Assembly (NCBI RefSeq): GCF_009729095.1
Contig: NZ_VTGX01000001.1
Coordinates: 2,170,001 to 2,234,000, forward strand
Source: Mycolicibacterium sp. CBMA 247
GTDB lineage: Bacteria; Actinomycetota; Actinomycetes; Mycobacteriales; Mycobacteriaceae
Reading direction: 5' to 3'
Length of the DNA: 64,000 bases
Shown here: positions 1 through 8,101 of the stretch, piece by piece
Position numbering within the stretch: position 1 is the stretch's first letter
Layout: every line of letters starts with the position of its first letter
The notes under the pieces: model-generated
Databases searched by the model: none
Told to the model about the DNA's origin: nothing
Seen by the model: only the letters and a program-made list of their open reading frames with translations
Translations under genes and position numbers: made by a program

Positions 1-23
1 ACTCGCGCGCATCCCCCTACGCC

Positions 24-728
24 ATGATGGAGAGCATGAACGTGAGCCTGACCGGAGCCGGCCCTGCGAACCGGTCGGCATACAGATCGATTCACCTCGC
101 GATGATGGTCGGCCTACTCGCGATGGCACTGATATGGGGCCCCAGCGCCGGTCGCGCGTACGCGGCCGAGGCGTCGTCCGCCGGGGATGTCCTCTCCATC
201 GGCGACCCCGCGGCGCCGGGCCAGATAGACATGTATTTGGATCCGCTGTGTCCCTACAGCGGGAAGATGGTCCGAGAGCAGGGCGCCGAGATCGGCCGGC
301 GCATTGAGGCCGGCCAGCTCCACATCAATCTTCGGTTCGTTAATTTTCTCGAAAAGTACTCTGCCAGTGGCACTTACGACAGTCGCGCAATCTACGCGGC
401 CTACATCGTCGCCGACCACTCCCAATCGAGCGACATCACCTGGCGCTTCATTCAACAGATCTACGCCGCTGATCAACAGCCGAAGGAAAAAGGCCCGACG
501 GATCTGAGCAACGATCAGCTCGCCGGGCTGGCTGACCGCGTCGGCGCGCCGCCGTCAGCCCAGGACATGATCAAGCTGGGACTTCCGGTCCCCTACGACG
601 GACATACCATCGCGGCGAACAACCTTCCGCTCCTCCGGCAGCTCCCCGATCCCGGCGTGCCCCTCGTAGTCGTCGACAACGAGTCGGTCGACGGAAACTC
701 GGATTGGCTCGATCGGCTTCCGCGCTGA
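24..728 (+). CDS. Secreted/anchored DsbA-like thioredoxin-fold protein (CPYS)
   Basis: A 234-residue protein with a hydrophobic N-terminal segment at about residues 24-48, ending in an Ala-rich stretch that looks like a signal peptide or anchor, followed by a thioredoxin_4/DsbA-like domain. The redox motif reads DPLCPYSG, so the pair is Cys76-x-x-Ser79 rather than CxxC; the resolving cysteine is absent. In DsbA-fold proteins such monothiol sites suggest isomerase or mixed-disulfide chemistry rather than classical oxidase activity (inference). Two adjacent ATG codons (24 and 27) could both serve as start. It sits near the window edge, so an upstream partner may be missing. A CPFC DsbA with CcdA lies 5 kb downstream, so the region is rich in extracytoplasmic thiol functions. 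Confidence 0.8.
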   Translation: MMESMNVSLTGAGPANRSAYRSIHLAMMVGLLAMALIWGPSAGRAYAAEASSAGDVLSIGDPAAPGQIDMYLDPLCPYSGKMVREQGAEIGRRIEAGQLHINLRFVNFLEKYSASGTYDSRAIYAAYIVADHSQSSDITWRFIQQIYAADQQPKEKGPTDLSNDQLAGLADRVGAPPSAQDMIKLGLPVPYDGHTIAANNLPLLRQLPDPGVPLVVVDNESVDGNSDWLDRLPR

Positions 729-806
729 TCATCGGGGTGTTCCGAAAGGCGACAACCCCATTGACGATGTTGCCCTGATCGCGGCTGGGGCTGCGAGGGA
801 TTCGCG

Positions 807-2462
807 CTATGCGCTCGTGGCAGCCGGGGGCCTCGTGTGGCTGCGGGCGTGGGCGATGGCGTCGTCGAGCGAGTCGATGAGATGGTTCTCGTGGCGCAGG
901 GATTCGATGATGCCGACGTTGGTGAGCAGGTCTCGGTGCTCGGGTTGAACACCTTTGATGATGACGGTGATTCCGCGTGCTTCGAGATCTTCGGCGATCT
1001 GCGCCAGGGTGTGGGCGCCGGTGGCATCGAGCATGCCGAGTCTGGACAGCCGGATGATGACCACGCTGGTATCGGGATGGTTGGCATCGCTGATGGATGC
1101 TGAGATTCGTTCGGCGGCACCGAAAAACATGGCGCCATCAAGCCGAAGCACGGCGATCTGCTCGTCGCCGGGCAGCGGTGGGCCGGGCAGTTCCTCCCGG
1201 ACAACGCTGCTTCGGCGGGCCAGGGTACGCAACGCGAACAGCGCGGTAGCCGCAACGCCGATCTCGACGGCCTGGATCAGATCGAAACACACCGTGACCG
1301 CGGCGGTCAGCACGAAGGTCACCGCGCCGGAGCGGGTCGAGCGCAGGATCTGCATGACCGTGTGTCGCGAGATCATCCGGGACGACGTCACCATCAACAC
1401 CGCGGAGAGCGCCGCCAACGGGATCGCTCCAACCGGCCCGCTGACCAGATAAACGACCGCGAGCAGCAGCATCGAGTGAACGATCGCCGCAACCCTGGTC
1501 CGCGCCCCGGATCGCACGTTGACCGCGGTGCGCGCGATCGCCCCGGTCGCGGGCATCCCACCGAACACCCCGGCGGCGACCGAGGCCAGTCCTTGGCCGA
1601 CGAGTTCGCGGTTGGGATCGTAGGGCCCGGTCGATGACATGGTGGCTGCCACCCGCGCCGAGAGCAGCGATTCGATCGCAGCCAGTGCGGCGATCGCCAA
1701 TGCGGCACCGAAAAGCGTATGCAGCACTGCCAGATCGGCGTGCGGCAACACCGGCACCGGCAGCTGAGACGGCAACGCACCGATACTGGCTGCCGGCAAC
1801 CCCAAGCCGGCCACCAGGACAGTGGCGGCAACGACGGCCAGCAGGGACGCCGGAACCGCGGGGTGCAGTCGCGGCAGGACAAGCATCAGCGCCACGACCA
1901 GGAGCACGACGACCAGTGCGGGCCACGCCGTATCAAGGTCGGCGTTCGACACGACCATGGTTGCGGCGATCAGCGGGGACTGCCCCTGGGGAACCGGTTG
2001 CCCGAGCGCTGACGGGACCTGCTGCAGAAAAATTATGATCGCGATACCGAGAGTGAATCCTTCGATCACCGGCCAGGGAATGAAGGTCACGGCCCGTCCC
2101 AGGCCCGTGATGCCGGCGACCATGACGATCACCCCGGCCAGAACCGTGACGAGCGCGACACTGCCGAGCCCGTAGTGGGTGACGATCGGCGCCAGCACCA
2201 CAGCCATGGCCCCGGTCGGGCCCGATACCTGCACGTGAGAGCCGCCGAACACCGCCGCCACCACGCCCGCCACGACCGCGGTGACCAGCCCCGCGGCTGC
2301 TCCGACTCCGGAGCTGATACCGAAGGCCAGCGCCAGCGGCAACGCGACCACCCCGACCGTGACGCCGGCCATGACATCGCGGCGCCACGATCGGCTCAGC
2401 CCCGCGTAGTCCGCGCGGCTCGGCAGCAGCCGGGCGACGCTGTCGCGGGCCGCGCCGATCAT
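807..2462 (-). CDS. SulP family anion transporter with STAS domain
   Basis: A 551-residue integral membrane protein of the SulP/SLC26 family. The N-terminus runs from a short cytoplasmic segment straight into the family-typical first helices (GVTVGVVALPLALAFGIS at about 30-50), followed by many hydrophobic segments up to about residue 415. A cytoplasmic STAS domain starts near residue 430 and contains the LRLDGAMFFGAAERI strand. Family members carry sulfate, bicarbonate/carbonate, chlorate or dicarboxylates; the substrate cannot be read from sequence, and no carbonic anhydrase gene is adjacent. Its ATG overlaps the stop of the upstream ArsR gene (ATGA), so the two are translationally coupled and the transporter is probably under ArsR control. 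Confidence 0.9.
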   Translation of the reverse strand: MIGAARDSVARLLPSRADYAGLSRSWRRDVMAGVTVGVVALPLALAFGISSGVGAAAGLVTAVVAGVVAAVFGGSHVQVSGPTGAMAVVLAPIVTHYGLGSVALVTVLAGVIVMVAGITGLGRAVTFIPWPVIEGFTLGIAIIIFLQQVPSALGQPVPQGQSPLIAATMVVSNADLDTAWPALVVVLLVVALMLVLPRLHPAVPASLLAVVAATVLVAGLGLPAASIGALPSQLPVPVLPHADLAVLHTLFGAALAIAALAAIESLLSARVAATMSSTGPYDPNRELVGQGLASVAAGVFGGMPATGAIARTAVNVRSGARTRVAAIVHSMLLLAVVYLVSGPVGAIPLAALSAVLMVTSSRMISRHTVMQILRSTRSGAVTFVLTAAVTVCFDLIQAVEIGVAATALFALRTLARRSSVVREELPGPPLPGDEQIAVLRLDGAMFFGAAERISASISDANHPDTSVVIIRLSRLGMLDATGAHTLAQIAEDLEARGITVIIKGVQPEHRDLLTNVGIIESLRHENHLIDSLDDAIAHARSHTRPPAATSA

Positions 2463-2836
2463 CGGGGTGATCCGATAGGCGGCAGCGAGTCGATGGCCTC
2501 GAGCCGATCACGCTGGGCGGCGAGGGTGTCAGCGAGGAACATGCGGGCGATGAGCAGCAGTTCAGCGATCTTCGGGTGCGAGAGCGTGTAGTATACCGCG
2601 TTGCCGACGCGATGCCCGCTGACCACATGATGGCGTTTGAGCACCGCGAGATGCTGGGAGAGCAGGGTCGGTTCGATATCGCTGGCAGCCAGGATCGCGC
2701 TGACCGGGGTCGGAGCCTCGCTCATGGACAGGATCTCCAGCACCCGGATCCGCGCCGGATGCGCCAGCGCCTTGAAGAGGTTGGCTTTGATCTCGTACAA
2801 CGGTCGCTCGGGACCATCCAGCACGCTGTCGGACAC
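2459..2836 (-). CDS. ArsR/SmtB-family winged-helix repressor
   Basis: A 125-residue single-domain winged helix: KALAHPARIRVLEILS begins the fold, followed by ASDIEPTLLSQHLAVLKRHHVVSG, the recognition-helix region. No clear CxC metal site is present in the recognition helix; the only cysteine-poor sequence argues against a classical arsenic or cadmium sensor and more for a thiol-independent or different-ligand member (inference). It is the first gene of a two-gene operon with the SulP transporter. A perfect 8-bp inverted repeat lies just upstream in the space shared with the divergent DUF5313 gene and is the natural operator candidate. Confidence 0.9.
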   Translation of the reverse strand: MSDSVLDGPERPLYEIKANLFKALAHPARIRVLEILSMSEAPTPVSAILAASDIEPTLLSQHLAVLKRHHVVSGHRVGNAVYYTLSHPKIAELLLIARMFLADTLAAQRDRLEAIDSLPPIGSPR

Positions 2837-2853
2837 CGCTGCCCCAATGATTG

Positions 2854-2879
2854 ATGGATTGATGAAATTCGCAATCCAT
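2854..2879. promoter_or_regulatory. Inverted repeat, candidate ArsR operator
   Basis: The arms ATGGATTG (2854-2861) and CAATCCAT (2872-2879) are perfect reverse complements separated by 10 bases. They lie 18-43 bases upstream of the ArsR start and 25 bases before the divergent DUF5313 start, a position where one dimer could repress both directions. Assignment to this ArsR protein is inference. Confidence 0.5.
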
Positions 2880-2903
2880 GATAGCGGGCGTTACCCTTGC
2901 GCA

Positions 2904-3323
2904 ATGCCTACCGGCCAAGCCCCACGCACGACACCGGGCCCGCTGCAGTACATCGGGTATTGCTACGGCAAGCGGCTACCCGACTCGATGCGCGACTGGG
3001 TGTCCAACGACCTGGCTGGTCCCGGAGCCACCGTCCGGATGATGGTTCGCGTCGCGATCCCGGCGATCCTCGTCCTGGCGCCGATCTGGTTCATCCCGAT
3101 GTCGCTCTACCTGCACGTAAGCATGACGGTGCCCATCTTCATTCCGTTCGTGTACTTCTCCCACGCACTGAACAAGGTGTGGCGACGCCACATGCTCGTC
3201 AAACACGGCCTGGCCCCGGGCCTGGTCGACGCGCTCTCACGCAAGAAGAACGCGCACATCCACCAGGCCTACGCCGAACGCTACGGCCCGCGCACCGGGC
3301 CGAGCAGCAGTAGCGACGTCTGA
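2904..3323 (+). CDS. DUF5313 family membrane protein
   Basis: A 139-residue protein that begins MPTGQAPRTTPGPLQYIGYCYGKRLPDSMRDW, the conserved opening of the actinobacterial DUF5313 family. Two hydrophobic segments (about residues 50-70 and 74-92) flank a short loop, and the tail is basic and polar (RKKNAHIHQAYAERYG). The family has no known biochemical role. I chose the ATG at 2904 because upstream codons in this frame run through the ArsR operator region. It is divergent from the ArsR-SulP operon and converges on the M56 gene. Confidence 0.8.
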   Translation: MPTGQAPRTTPGPLQYIGYCYGKRLPDSMRDWVSNDLAGPGATVRMMVRVAIPAILVLAPIWFIPMSLYLHVSMTVPIFIPFVYFSHALNKVWRRHMLVKHGLAPGLVDALSRKKNAHIHQAYAERYGPRTGPSSSSDV

Positions 3324-3373
3324 CCACGTTCCGCGGGTGCAACCATCGCCGGCTGCGGTCACGCCGTTGATCG

Positions 3374-4312
3374 CTATGGCTGGAGGGTGCACAACGTGAG
3401 CGCGAAGGCCGGTGCGGCAGCAGTCCCGATGACGATGAGCATCATCGCCAGAGACTGTGGGTGCCACCAAACCGCTCGCCGGGGTTGCATGAGTCGGGCG
3501 ACACGGTCGGCCACCGCGGTACCGGCCGCGGCCAGCACGCCGTCGGGGAGGCGGTGCCGGGTACTCAACGTGACGAGACTGGCCAACAGCGGCTCACGCC
3601 CGTGTTTACGCGTGGCCGCATCGTCGGCGCACATCTCCAGTAACGCCGGTACAGATCGCGCCGCCGCCCGCATCAAGGGCAGCCGCGGCAGCGCCGCCGC
3701 GAGTGTGCTGAGCGTCGCGATGATGTGGTGATGGCGGCCACGTAGGTGTGCCCGCTCATGGGCCAGAACGGCGGCCAGCGCGGGCGGGTTCAGCAGCTCG
3801 AGGACGGCGGTCGTGACGACTATGGCGCTTTGCCCGCCGCCGGACACACAGTAGGCCGTCGGTTGTTCAGCCGTGATGGCGACGACGCCATCGTGGTCGG
3901 TGGGCCTGCCGATGATCCGGACCGCTTCGACGTGTTGGCAATTGGCGCGCCGCGTTCTGTACAACGTGACGATCACGCGGTGCGTGGTGTTGGTCGCCAC
4001 TGCGGCGGTGACGAGAAGCAGGGCGACGACCAATGCCGTAGCCACGGTGGGCGGTAACGTCACCGCGCTGGCGATCCCCAGTGTTTCGACGCAGAACGTG
4101 GGCGCGGTGTGGGTGACCAGGCTGTGGGCGGCACCCGTGATCAGGATCACCAACGCCGCCACCCATGCGAATAACGCCGTTGCGACGACCACCAGCCAGC
4201 CTGCTACCGACAGTCTGGGATGAATGCTGGCTGAGATCGGGCTGGTGAACAATACCGGCGCCAGCCAGCTCAAAGCCATGGCATAGACGAGTAGAAACGT
4301 GACCGCGTTCAT
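3374..4312 (-). CDS. M56 family membrane metallopeptidase (BlaR-like, no sensor domain)
   Basis: A 312-residue protein with hydrophobic helices at the N-terminus, near residues 35-60 and 95-120, and at the C-terminus. It carries the gluzincin motif HERAH within LAAVLAHERAHLRGRHHH, and downstream EMCADDAATRKHG supplies the third-ligand region, as in M56/BlaR1 and M48 peptidases. The extracellular penicillin-binding sensor domain of BlaR1 is missing, which is usual for actinobacterial BlaI partners. It overlaps the upstream BlaI gene by four bases, so the pair is a regulatory unit in which the peptidase probably inactivates the BlaI-type repressor in response to an envelope signal (family knowledge plus inference). 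Confidence 0.85.
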   Translation of the reverse strand: MNAVTFLLVYAMALSWLAPVLFTSPISASIHPRLSVAGWLVVVATALFAWVAALVILITGAAHSLVTHTAPTFCVETLGIASAVTLPPTVATALVVALLLVTAAVATNTTHRVIVTLYRTRRANCQHVEAVRIIGRPTDHDGVVAITAEQPTAYCVSGGGQSAIVVTTAVLELLNPPALAAVLAHERAHLRGRHHHIIATLSTLAAALPRLPLMRAAARSVPALLEMCADDAATRKHGREPLLASLVTLSTRHRLPDGVLAAAGTAVADRVARLMQPRRAVWWHPQSLAMMLIVIGTAAAPAFALTLCTLQP

Positions 4313-4686
4313 CGCGACTGCCCCTCGGTGAATCGCTTGAGCGCCTGTCGGAGCTTCACCGAGTCGTCTGCTATCTGTTCGAGGAAGAAGTTGAGGATCA
4401 ACTCGCTGTCGCCGCCAGATTCGAACACCGTGCGCATCAGCTGCGCGGAGTGCTCCTCGCGGCTCATCACTGGCCGATAGCTATATGCCAGACCCACCTT
4501 CTCCCGTTCCAGCCATCCTTTTCGAAACAGGTTGTCCATCGTGGACATCACCGTGGTGTAGGCGATCTGGCGCTTGGTGACGAGCTCATCGTGCACGCTG
4601 CGCACGGTGGAGGGCTCCGCACGTGACCAGAGCACTTCCATCACCACAGCTTCGAGATCACCAAATCCTTTTATTCCCATACCCAC
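4309..4686 (-). CDS. blaI: BlaI/MecI/CopY-family transcriptional repressor
   Basis: A 125-residue winged-helix protein: GDLEAVVMEVLWS opens the domain, TKRQIAYTTVMSTMDNLFRKGWLERE forms the recognition helix and wing, and the C-terminal half (residues 80-125) is the dimerisation part. In mycobacteria this family controls beta-lactamase and respiratory/envelope genes. The M56 peptidase that follows with an ATGA overlap is its expected inactivating protease. About 55 bases upstream of the start lies a GTAGC-N6-GTAGC element that recurs within the large palindrome between dsbA and the L,D-transpeptidase, which suggests autoregulation and control of those genes. Confidence 0.9.
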   Translation of the reverse strand: MGMGIKGFGDLEAVVMEVLWSRAEPSTVRSVHDELVTKRQIAYTTVMSTMDNLFRKGWLEREKVGLAYSYRPVMSREEHSAQLMRTVFESGGDSELILNFFLEQIADDSVKLRQALKRFTEGQSR

Positions 4687-4741
4687 TACCGCCCGCCAGG
4701 GTGCGTCGTCACCAATTCTTGGTCTCGCGCGTCAAACCTAT

Positions 4742-4757
4742 GTAGCGCGATAGTAGC
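4742..4757. promoter_or_regulatory. Candidate BlaI autoregulatory element
   Basis: Two GTAGC pentamers at 4742 and 4753 are spaced by 11 bases, one helical turn, upstream of blaI. The same 11-base spacing of GTAGCTAC is seen in the palindrome at 6422-6446. Weak alone, supported by recurrence. Confidence 0.35.
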
Positions 4758-4765
4758 TGCTCTGC

Positions 4766-5662
4766 TCATTTCGTCGCGCTCTCGACCGCGGCACCCCCGG
4801 AATCCACGCCGACAGCGGAAGGTTCCGCAACACGGGTACCCGAACGGGCACGCCTCCGCCACAACCGAATCGCCCTCCACAGGATGAGAGCAACCACGAC
4901 ACTCAGAATCACCCCGGGATCGCTGACGCCCGACGACAATCGGCCTAGCCAAACTTGCAGGTCGTACTGTGCGTCGACGGAAAGCAAGCCCCCGAGATTC
5001 GCGGTGCCGTCGGTGAACAGGAAGACCCCACCGAGAACGATGAAGATCGCCCCGGTGAGCAGTGAGGTGGTGTGGGTCTCCAGCGGGCCCAGACGTATCG
5101 GCCGTCCCCGCAGCCAGGTCCGCTTGGACAGGTTGAAACGGTCCCACAACCAGGCGAGCAGGAACAACGGCGCGGCCATCCCGAGGGCGTAGGCCGCCAT
5201 CAGCAGTGCCCCGTAAACCGGGTCGGCTCCCATCGCCGACATGGTCAGGACTGCGCCCAGCAGAGGACCCGCGCAGAAGCCGGCCAGCCCGTACACAGCT
5301 CCCAACGCGAGCACCGAGACCGTGCTGGAGATATTGATCCGAGCCGTCATCCGGTGCATGGCCGACAGACCGAACCCCTTGCCCAGCAACGTCATCAGAC
5401 CGAACCCGATCAACACCAGCCCGCCGATCATGGTGACTTCACTGCGATAGCGCGTGATGGCGCTACCCAGCACCCCGACGCCGGCACCCAACGGCACCAA
5501 CACCACACAGAGACCCACCCAGAACGCAAAAGTGCGGCGGATCAGGAGACGCGTCCGATCGAAGGCGTAAGCGAAGAACGACGGCAGGAGCAGGGCCGAG
5601 CACGGGCTGAGCAGCGAGGCCAACCCACCGAGGAAGGCTCCGAGTAGCCCGATGCCGCTCAC
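4766..5662 (-). CDS. ccdA: CcdA-type thiol-disulfide membrane transporter
   Basis: A 298-residue polytopic protein of the DsbD-beta/CcdA family, which carries reducing equivalents from cytoplasmic thioredoxin across the membrane. The two family cysteines sit in LLSPCSALLLPSF (first helix) and GLAGFCAGPLLGAVL (fourth helix). The C-terminus extends past the usual six helices to additional segments (about residues 195-265) before a basic tail, longer than minimal CcdA. I start at the GTG at 5662, which overlaps the dsbA stop (GTGA); the longer open frame upstream merely shadows dsbA. The pair likely supplies electrons to or oxidises extracytoplasmic partners of the adjacent DsbA. Confidence 0.85.
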   Translation of the reverse strand: MSGIGLLGAFLGGLASLLSPCSALLLPSFFAYAFDRTRLLIRRTFAFWVGLCVVLVPLGAGVGVLGSAITRYRSEVTMIGGLVLIGFGLMTLLGKGFGLSAMHRMTARINISSTVSVLALGAVYGLAGFCAGPLLGAVLTMSAMGADPVYGALLMAAYALGMAAPLFLLAWLWDRFNLSKRTWLRGRPIRLGPLETHTTSLLTGAIFIVLGGVFLFTDGTANLGGLLSVDAQYDLQVWLGRLSSGVSDPGVILSVVVALILWRAIRLWRRRARSGTRVAEPSAVGVDSGGAAVESATK

Positions 5663-6396
5663 CGGTTGGCCAACGCTGCGTCGATGGCGTGCACGAACTC
5701 TTCCGTGGGCTGCGCGCCGAGCAAGGGCACATCGTTGATCAGGAATGCCGGAGTGCTGGGGACGCCGATCCCGGTGCCTTGTGCCAGATCGGAATTGATG
5801 GCGGCGTCGAAGGCGTTTCCGCGCATCCCGGCGGTGAATCTGTCGATATCGGGCACACCGGCCTGCCTGGCCAAGTCGATCAAGACCTCGTCCGTCAGGT
5901 CTGCCTTCGATCGCTCCGGCGCGGCTGCATACACGGCTCGGTTGAACTCCCAGAACTTGCCTTGCTCGGCCGCCGCGCGTCCGGCGCGTGCTGCCGACAT
6001 CGACTGCGGGCCGAAGATCGGGAAGTCGCGCCACTCGATGCGGAGCTGGCCCGCATCCACGTAGCGCTTGACGAGTTCAGGCTCGATGACACGGCTGAAC
6101 TTGGCGCAGAACGGGCATCGATAGTCGGAGAAGACCACCAACGCCACGGGCGCGTCGCGATCGCCCAACGCCAGTGGGTCACCCGCCTGTCGACGCTCCA
6201 CCGGAGTATGGCTCCCGTCGGCGCTGCCAGCTACTGCTGCGGAGTCGGTTCCCTGGGCCGTCACCGACGGCGCCGCGGCGGAGACGGCGTCATTGCCGGG
6301 ACGTACCAGCAGGTACGCGATCAGGGCAGCCGCGATGGCAACAAGGCCCCCGATGAAGATGAGGTCCTTCTTGACACTCTCTCGCCGTCCACCCAC
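5659..6396 (-). CDS. Membrane-anchored DsbA-family oxidoreductase (CPFC)
   Basis: A 245-residue protein with one N-terminal transmembrane anchor (about residues 11-31), a low-complexity Ala/Ser linker, then a thioredoxin_4 fold. The redox centre is DYRCPFCAKF with Cys94 and Cys97. The C-terminal GIGVPSTPAFLINDVPLLGAQP contains the cis-Pro loop (VPSTPAF) typical of DsbA-like proteins. It is cotranscribed with ccdA (GTGA overlap) and divergent from the L,D-transpeptidase, with the large palindrome in the shared promoter region. It probably introduces or isomerises disulfides in exported proteins. Confidence 0.9.
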   Translation of the reverse strand: MGGRRESVKKDLIFIGGLVAIAAALIAYLLVRPGNDAVSAAAPSVTAQGTDSAAVAGSADGSHTPVERRQAGDPLALGDRDAPVALVVFSDYRCPFCAKFSRVIEPELVKRYVDAGQLRIEWRDFPIFGPQSMSAARAGRAAAEQGKFWEFNRAVYAAAPERSKADLTDEVLIDLARQAGVPDIDRFTAGMRGNAFDAAINSDLAQGTGIGVPSTPAFLINDVPLLGAQPTEEFVHAIDAALANR

Positions 6397-6421
6397 TGCG
6401 CACCTCCATGCTAGCCTCGTC

Positions 6422-6446
6422 TACGTAGCTACGCCGTAGCTACGTA
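6422..6446. promoter_or_regulatory. Perfect 12-bp inverted repeat between dsbA and L,D-transpeptidase
   Basis: Arms TACGTAGCTACG (6422-6433) and CGTAGCTACGTA (6435-6446) are exact reverse complements around a single C. Within it GTAGCTAC occurs twice at 11-base spacing. It lies 26 bases from the dsbA start and 57 bases from the chosen transpeptidase start, so one repressor could control both. BlaI, encoded 2 kb away, is the leading candidate because a related element precedes its own gene. Confidence 0.75.
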
Positions 6447-6502
6447 TTCTGTTCTAGCACACTGCGCCGCCGGGACGCGGCCGACAGATGGGAGGTGCCT
6501 GG

Positions 6503-7441
6503 ATGTCCGTCGGTCCACCGCAAAAGCGACCAGCACCCATCCTGTCGCTGCTCTTCATGGCCACCATCAGCGCGGCCATCTGGCTGGCCCAGCCGACGTC
6601 GATGTTCACCAATCTCACCGCTGGTGAGCAGGCGCAGGTCAGCTTCACCGCGACGTCGGGTGCCAAGTTGGTCGACGGTGGGACCTACGGTGTGGGCACC
6701 GTGATCGTGGCCAACTTCGACGAACCGATCGCCGACCGCGCGGCTGCGGAACGGCGGCTCTCGGTCAAAACCGTTCCGTCCGTTGATGGTTCCTGGCACT
6801 GGATGGATAGCCAGCACGCCCACTGGCGGCCGCAAAGCTACTACAGCCCGGACACTGAGGTCGTTGCGACCGCGAACGGCCAAGGCATTGATGGCTCCCC
6901 CGGCCAAGGAGCCAGTCGGGTTTCGTTCCGCATCGGAGAGTCTCACGTATCCATCGCCGACGACGCCACCAAGCAGATCCGCGTTTACCGCAACGACGAA
7001 CTGGTCCGCACGATACCGACTTCCATGGGCATGGGCGGATCGGAAACCGTTGCCGGAAAAACCATTTCGTTCTGGACCCAGCCCGGCGTCTATACCGTGA
7101 TGGACAAGGCCAACACCGTCGTCATGGACTCCTCCACCTACGGGCTACCCGTCGATTCACGGCTGGGCTACAAGGTGACCGTCAACAATGCGGTACGGCT
7201 CACCAACAACGGGATCTACGTCCACCAACTCGACAGCACGATCTGGGCGCAAGGCAAAACCAACACGTCGCACGGATGCCTGAATGTCAACGCCGACCAC
7301 GGGCGGTGGTTCTACGAATTCTCCCAACCCGGGGATGTATTCGAAGTGCGCAACACCGGCGGCGAGCCATTGCCCATCTGGCAGAACGGTGACTGGGGTG
7401 TGCCGTGGGACAAGTGGCTCGGGGGCAGCGCCCTGCGGTAA
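6503..7441 (+). CDS. L,D-transpeptidase (YkuD) with Ig-like domain
   Basis: A 312-residue exported peptidoglycan cross-linking enzyme making 3-3 bonds in the periplasm. A signal anchor spans about residues 12-30, an Ig-like mycobacterial Ldt domain about 40-145, and the YkuD catalytic domain about 146-270. The active site is IYVHQ (His241) and SHGCLNVN (Cys259). The tail LPIWQNGDWGVPWDKW resembles the conserved C-terminal cap of mycobacterial Ldts. No lipobox is seen. The ATG at 6503 is preferred over 6488 because GGAGG lies seven bases before it. Placement opposite dsbA-ccdA and near a BlaI system suggests envelope-stress or beta-lactam-linked regulation, since Ldts resist most penicillins. 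Confidence 0.92.
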   Translation: MSVGPPQKRPAPILSLLFMATISAAIWLAQPTSMFTNLTAGEQAQVSFTATSGAKLVDGGTYGVGTVIVANFDEPIADRAAAERRLSVKTVPSVDGSWHWMDSQHAHWRPQSYYSPDTEVVATANGQGIDGSPGQGASRVSFRIGESHVSIADDATKQIRVYRNDELVRTIPTSMGMGGSETVAGKTISFWTQPGVYTVMDKANTVVMDSSTYGLPVDSRLGYKVTVNNAVRLTNNGIYVHQLDSTIWAQGKTNTSHGCLNVNADHGRWFYEFSQPGDVFEVRNTGGEPLPIWQNGDWGVPWDKWLGGSALR

Positions 7442-7591
7442 TCCGCAGCAGTCAACGGCAACCACACGTACCGGCGCTGTTCTCCGCGGTGTCGTGACCG
7501 CCGCAGCAGCACCCGCAACGATCGACACGCCGATGTAGCGTCCATTCCGATCGGGGTCTCACGAATACTGCCGACGGAGCGTCTACCCATC

Positions 7592-8101
7592 GTGAAAGCC
7601 AAACAGCCCTTCGAGGCGGTGGTCGACGACCACGGCCCCACGGTCCTGCGGGTGTGTCGGGCCATCGTCGGACCGATCGACGCCGACGACGCCTGGTCGG
7701 AGACCTTCCTGGCTGCGATGAAGGCCTACCCGAACCTTTCGGCTGACGCGAACATCGAAGCGTGGCTGGTGACCGTAGCCCACCGCAAAGCGATCGACAT
7801 CACCCGCGCACGCTCGCGCCACGCGATCCCCACCGACACCGTGCCGGAGACACCCGCCACACCGCAGCACGACCGTGACGACGATCTGGCCGACGCGCTC
7901 GAACGCCTGCCCACCAAGCAAAAACAGGCCGTGGCCTACCACTACCTGGCCGGCCTTCCCTATGCCGATATCGCCGCCATCCTCGGCGGCAGCACCGATG
8001 CCGCCAGGCGGGCCGCCGCCGACGGCATCGCAACCCTCAGACGCACCTATCGCAGCGGCCCCGCCGCTATCAGCACCTCCAGGAAAGGAGTAGCCCGATG
8101 A
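7592..8101 (+). CDS. ECF-like RNA polymerase sigma factor
   Basis: A 169-residue sigma-70 family protein. Region 2 is at about residues 10-70 (VLRVCRAIVGPIDADDAWSET through IEAWLVTVAHRKAIDITRARSR) and region 4 at about 95-150 (DALERLPTKQKQAVAYHYLAGLPYADIAAILGGST). No anti-sigma gene is adjacent. The GTG start is used. It overlaps the alkyltransferase gene by four bases and heads a four-gene operon. Encoding a sigma factor in the same transcript as DNA-repair-like genes suggests that it directs expression of the operon itself, replacing the usual Ada activator (inference). Confidence 0.85.
   Translation: MKAKQPFEAVVDDHGPTVLRVCRAIVGPIDADDAWSETFLAAMKAYPNLSADANIEAWLVTVAHRKAIDITRARSRHAIPTDTVPETPATPQHDRDDDLADALERLPTKQKQAVAYHYLAGLPYADIAAILGGSTDAARRAAADGIATLRRTYRSGPAAISTSRKGVAR

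Noticed and set aside
729-806. GGGGTGTT...ACAACCCC as a terminator between convergent genes
   Set aside because: The arms pair imperfectly and there is no U-tract on either strand.
3374-4686. Complete BlaR1-BlaI beta-lactam sensing system
   Set aside because: The M56 protein ends without a penicillin-binding domain, and no beta-lactamase gene is adjacent.
4686-5147. Minus-strand open frame over the end of ccdA
   Set aside because: Arg/Gly-rich shadow of the ccdA coding sequence in another frame, no family features.
5663-6034. N-terminal extension of ccdA
   Set aside because: The extra residues are an out-of-frame reading of dsbA; homology begins at the GTG at 5662.
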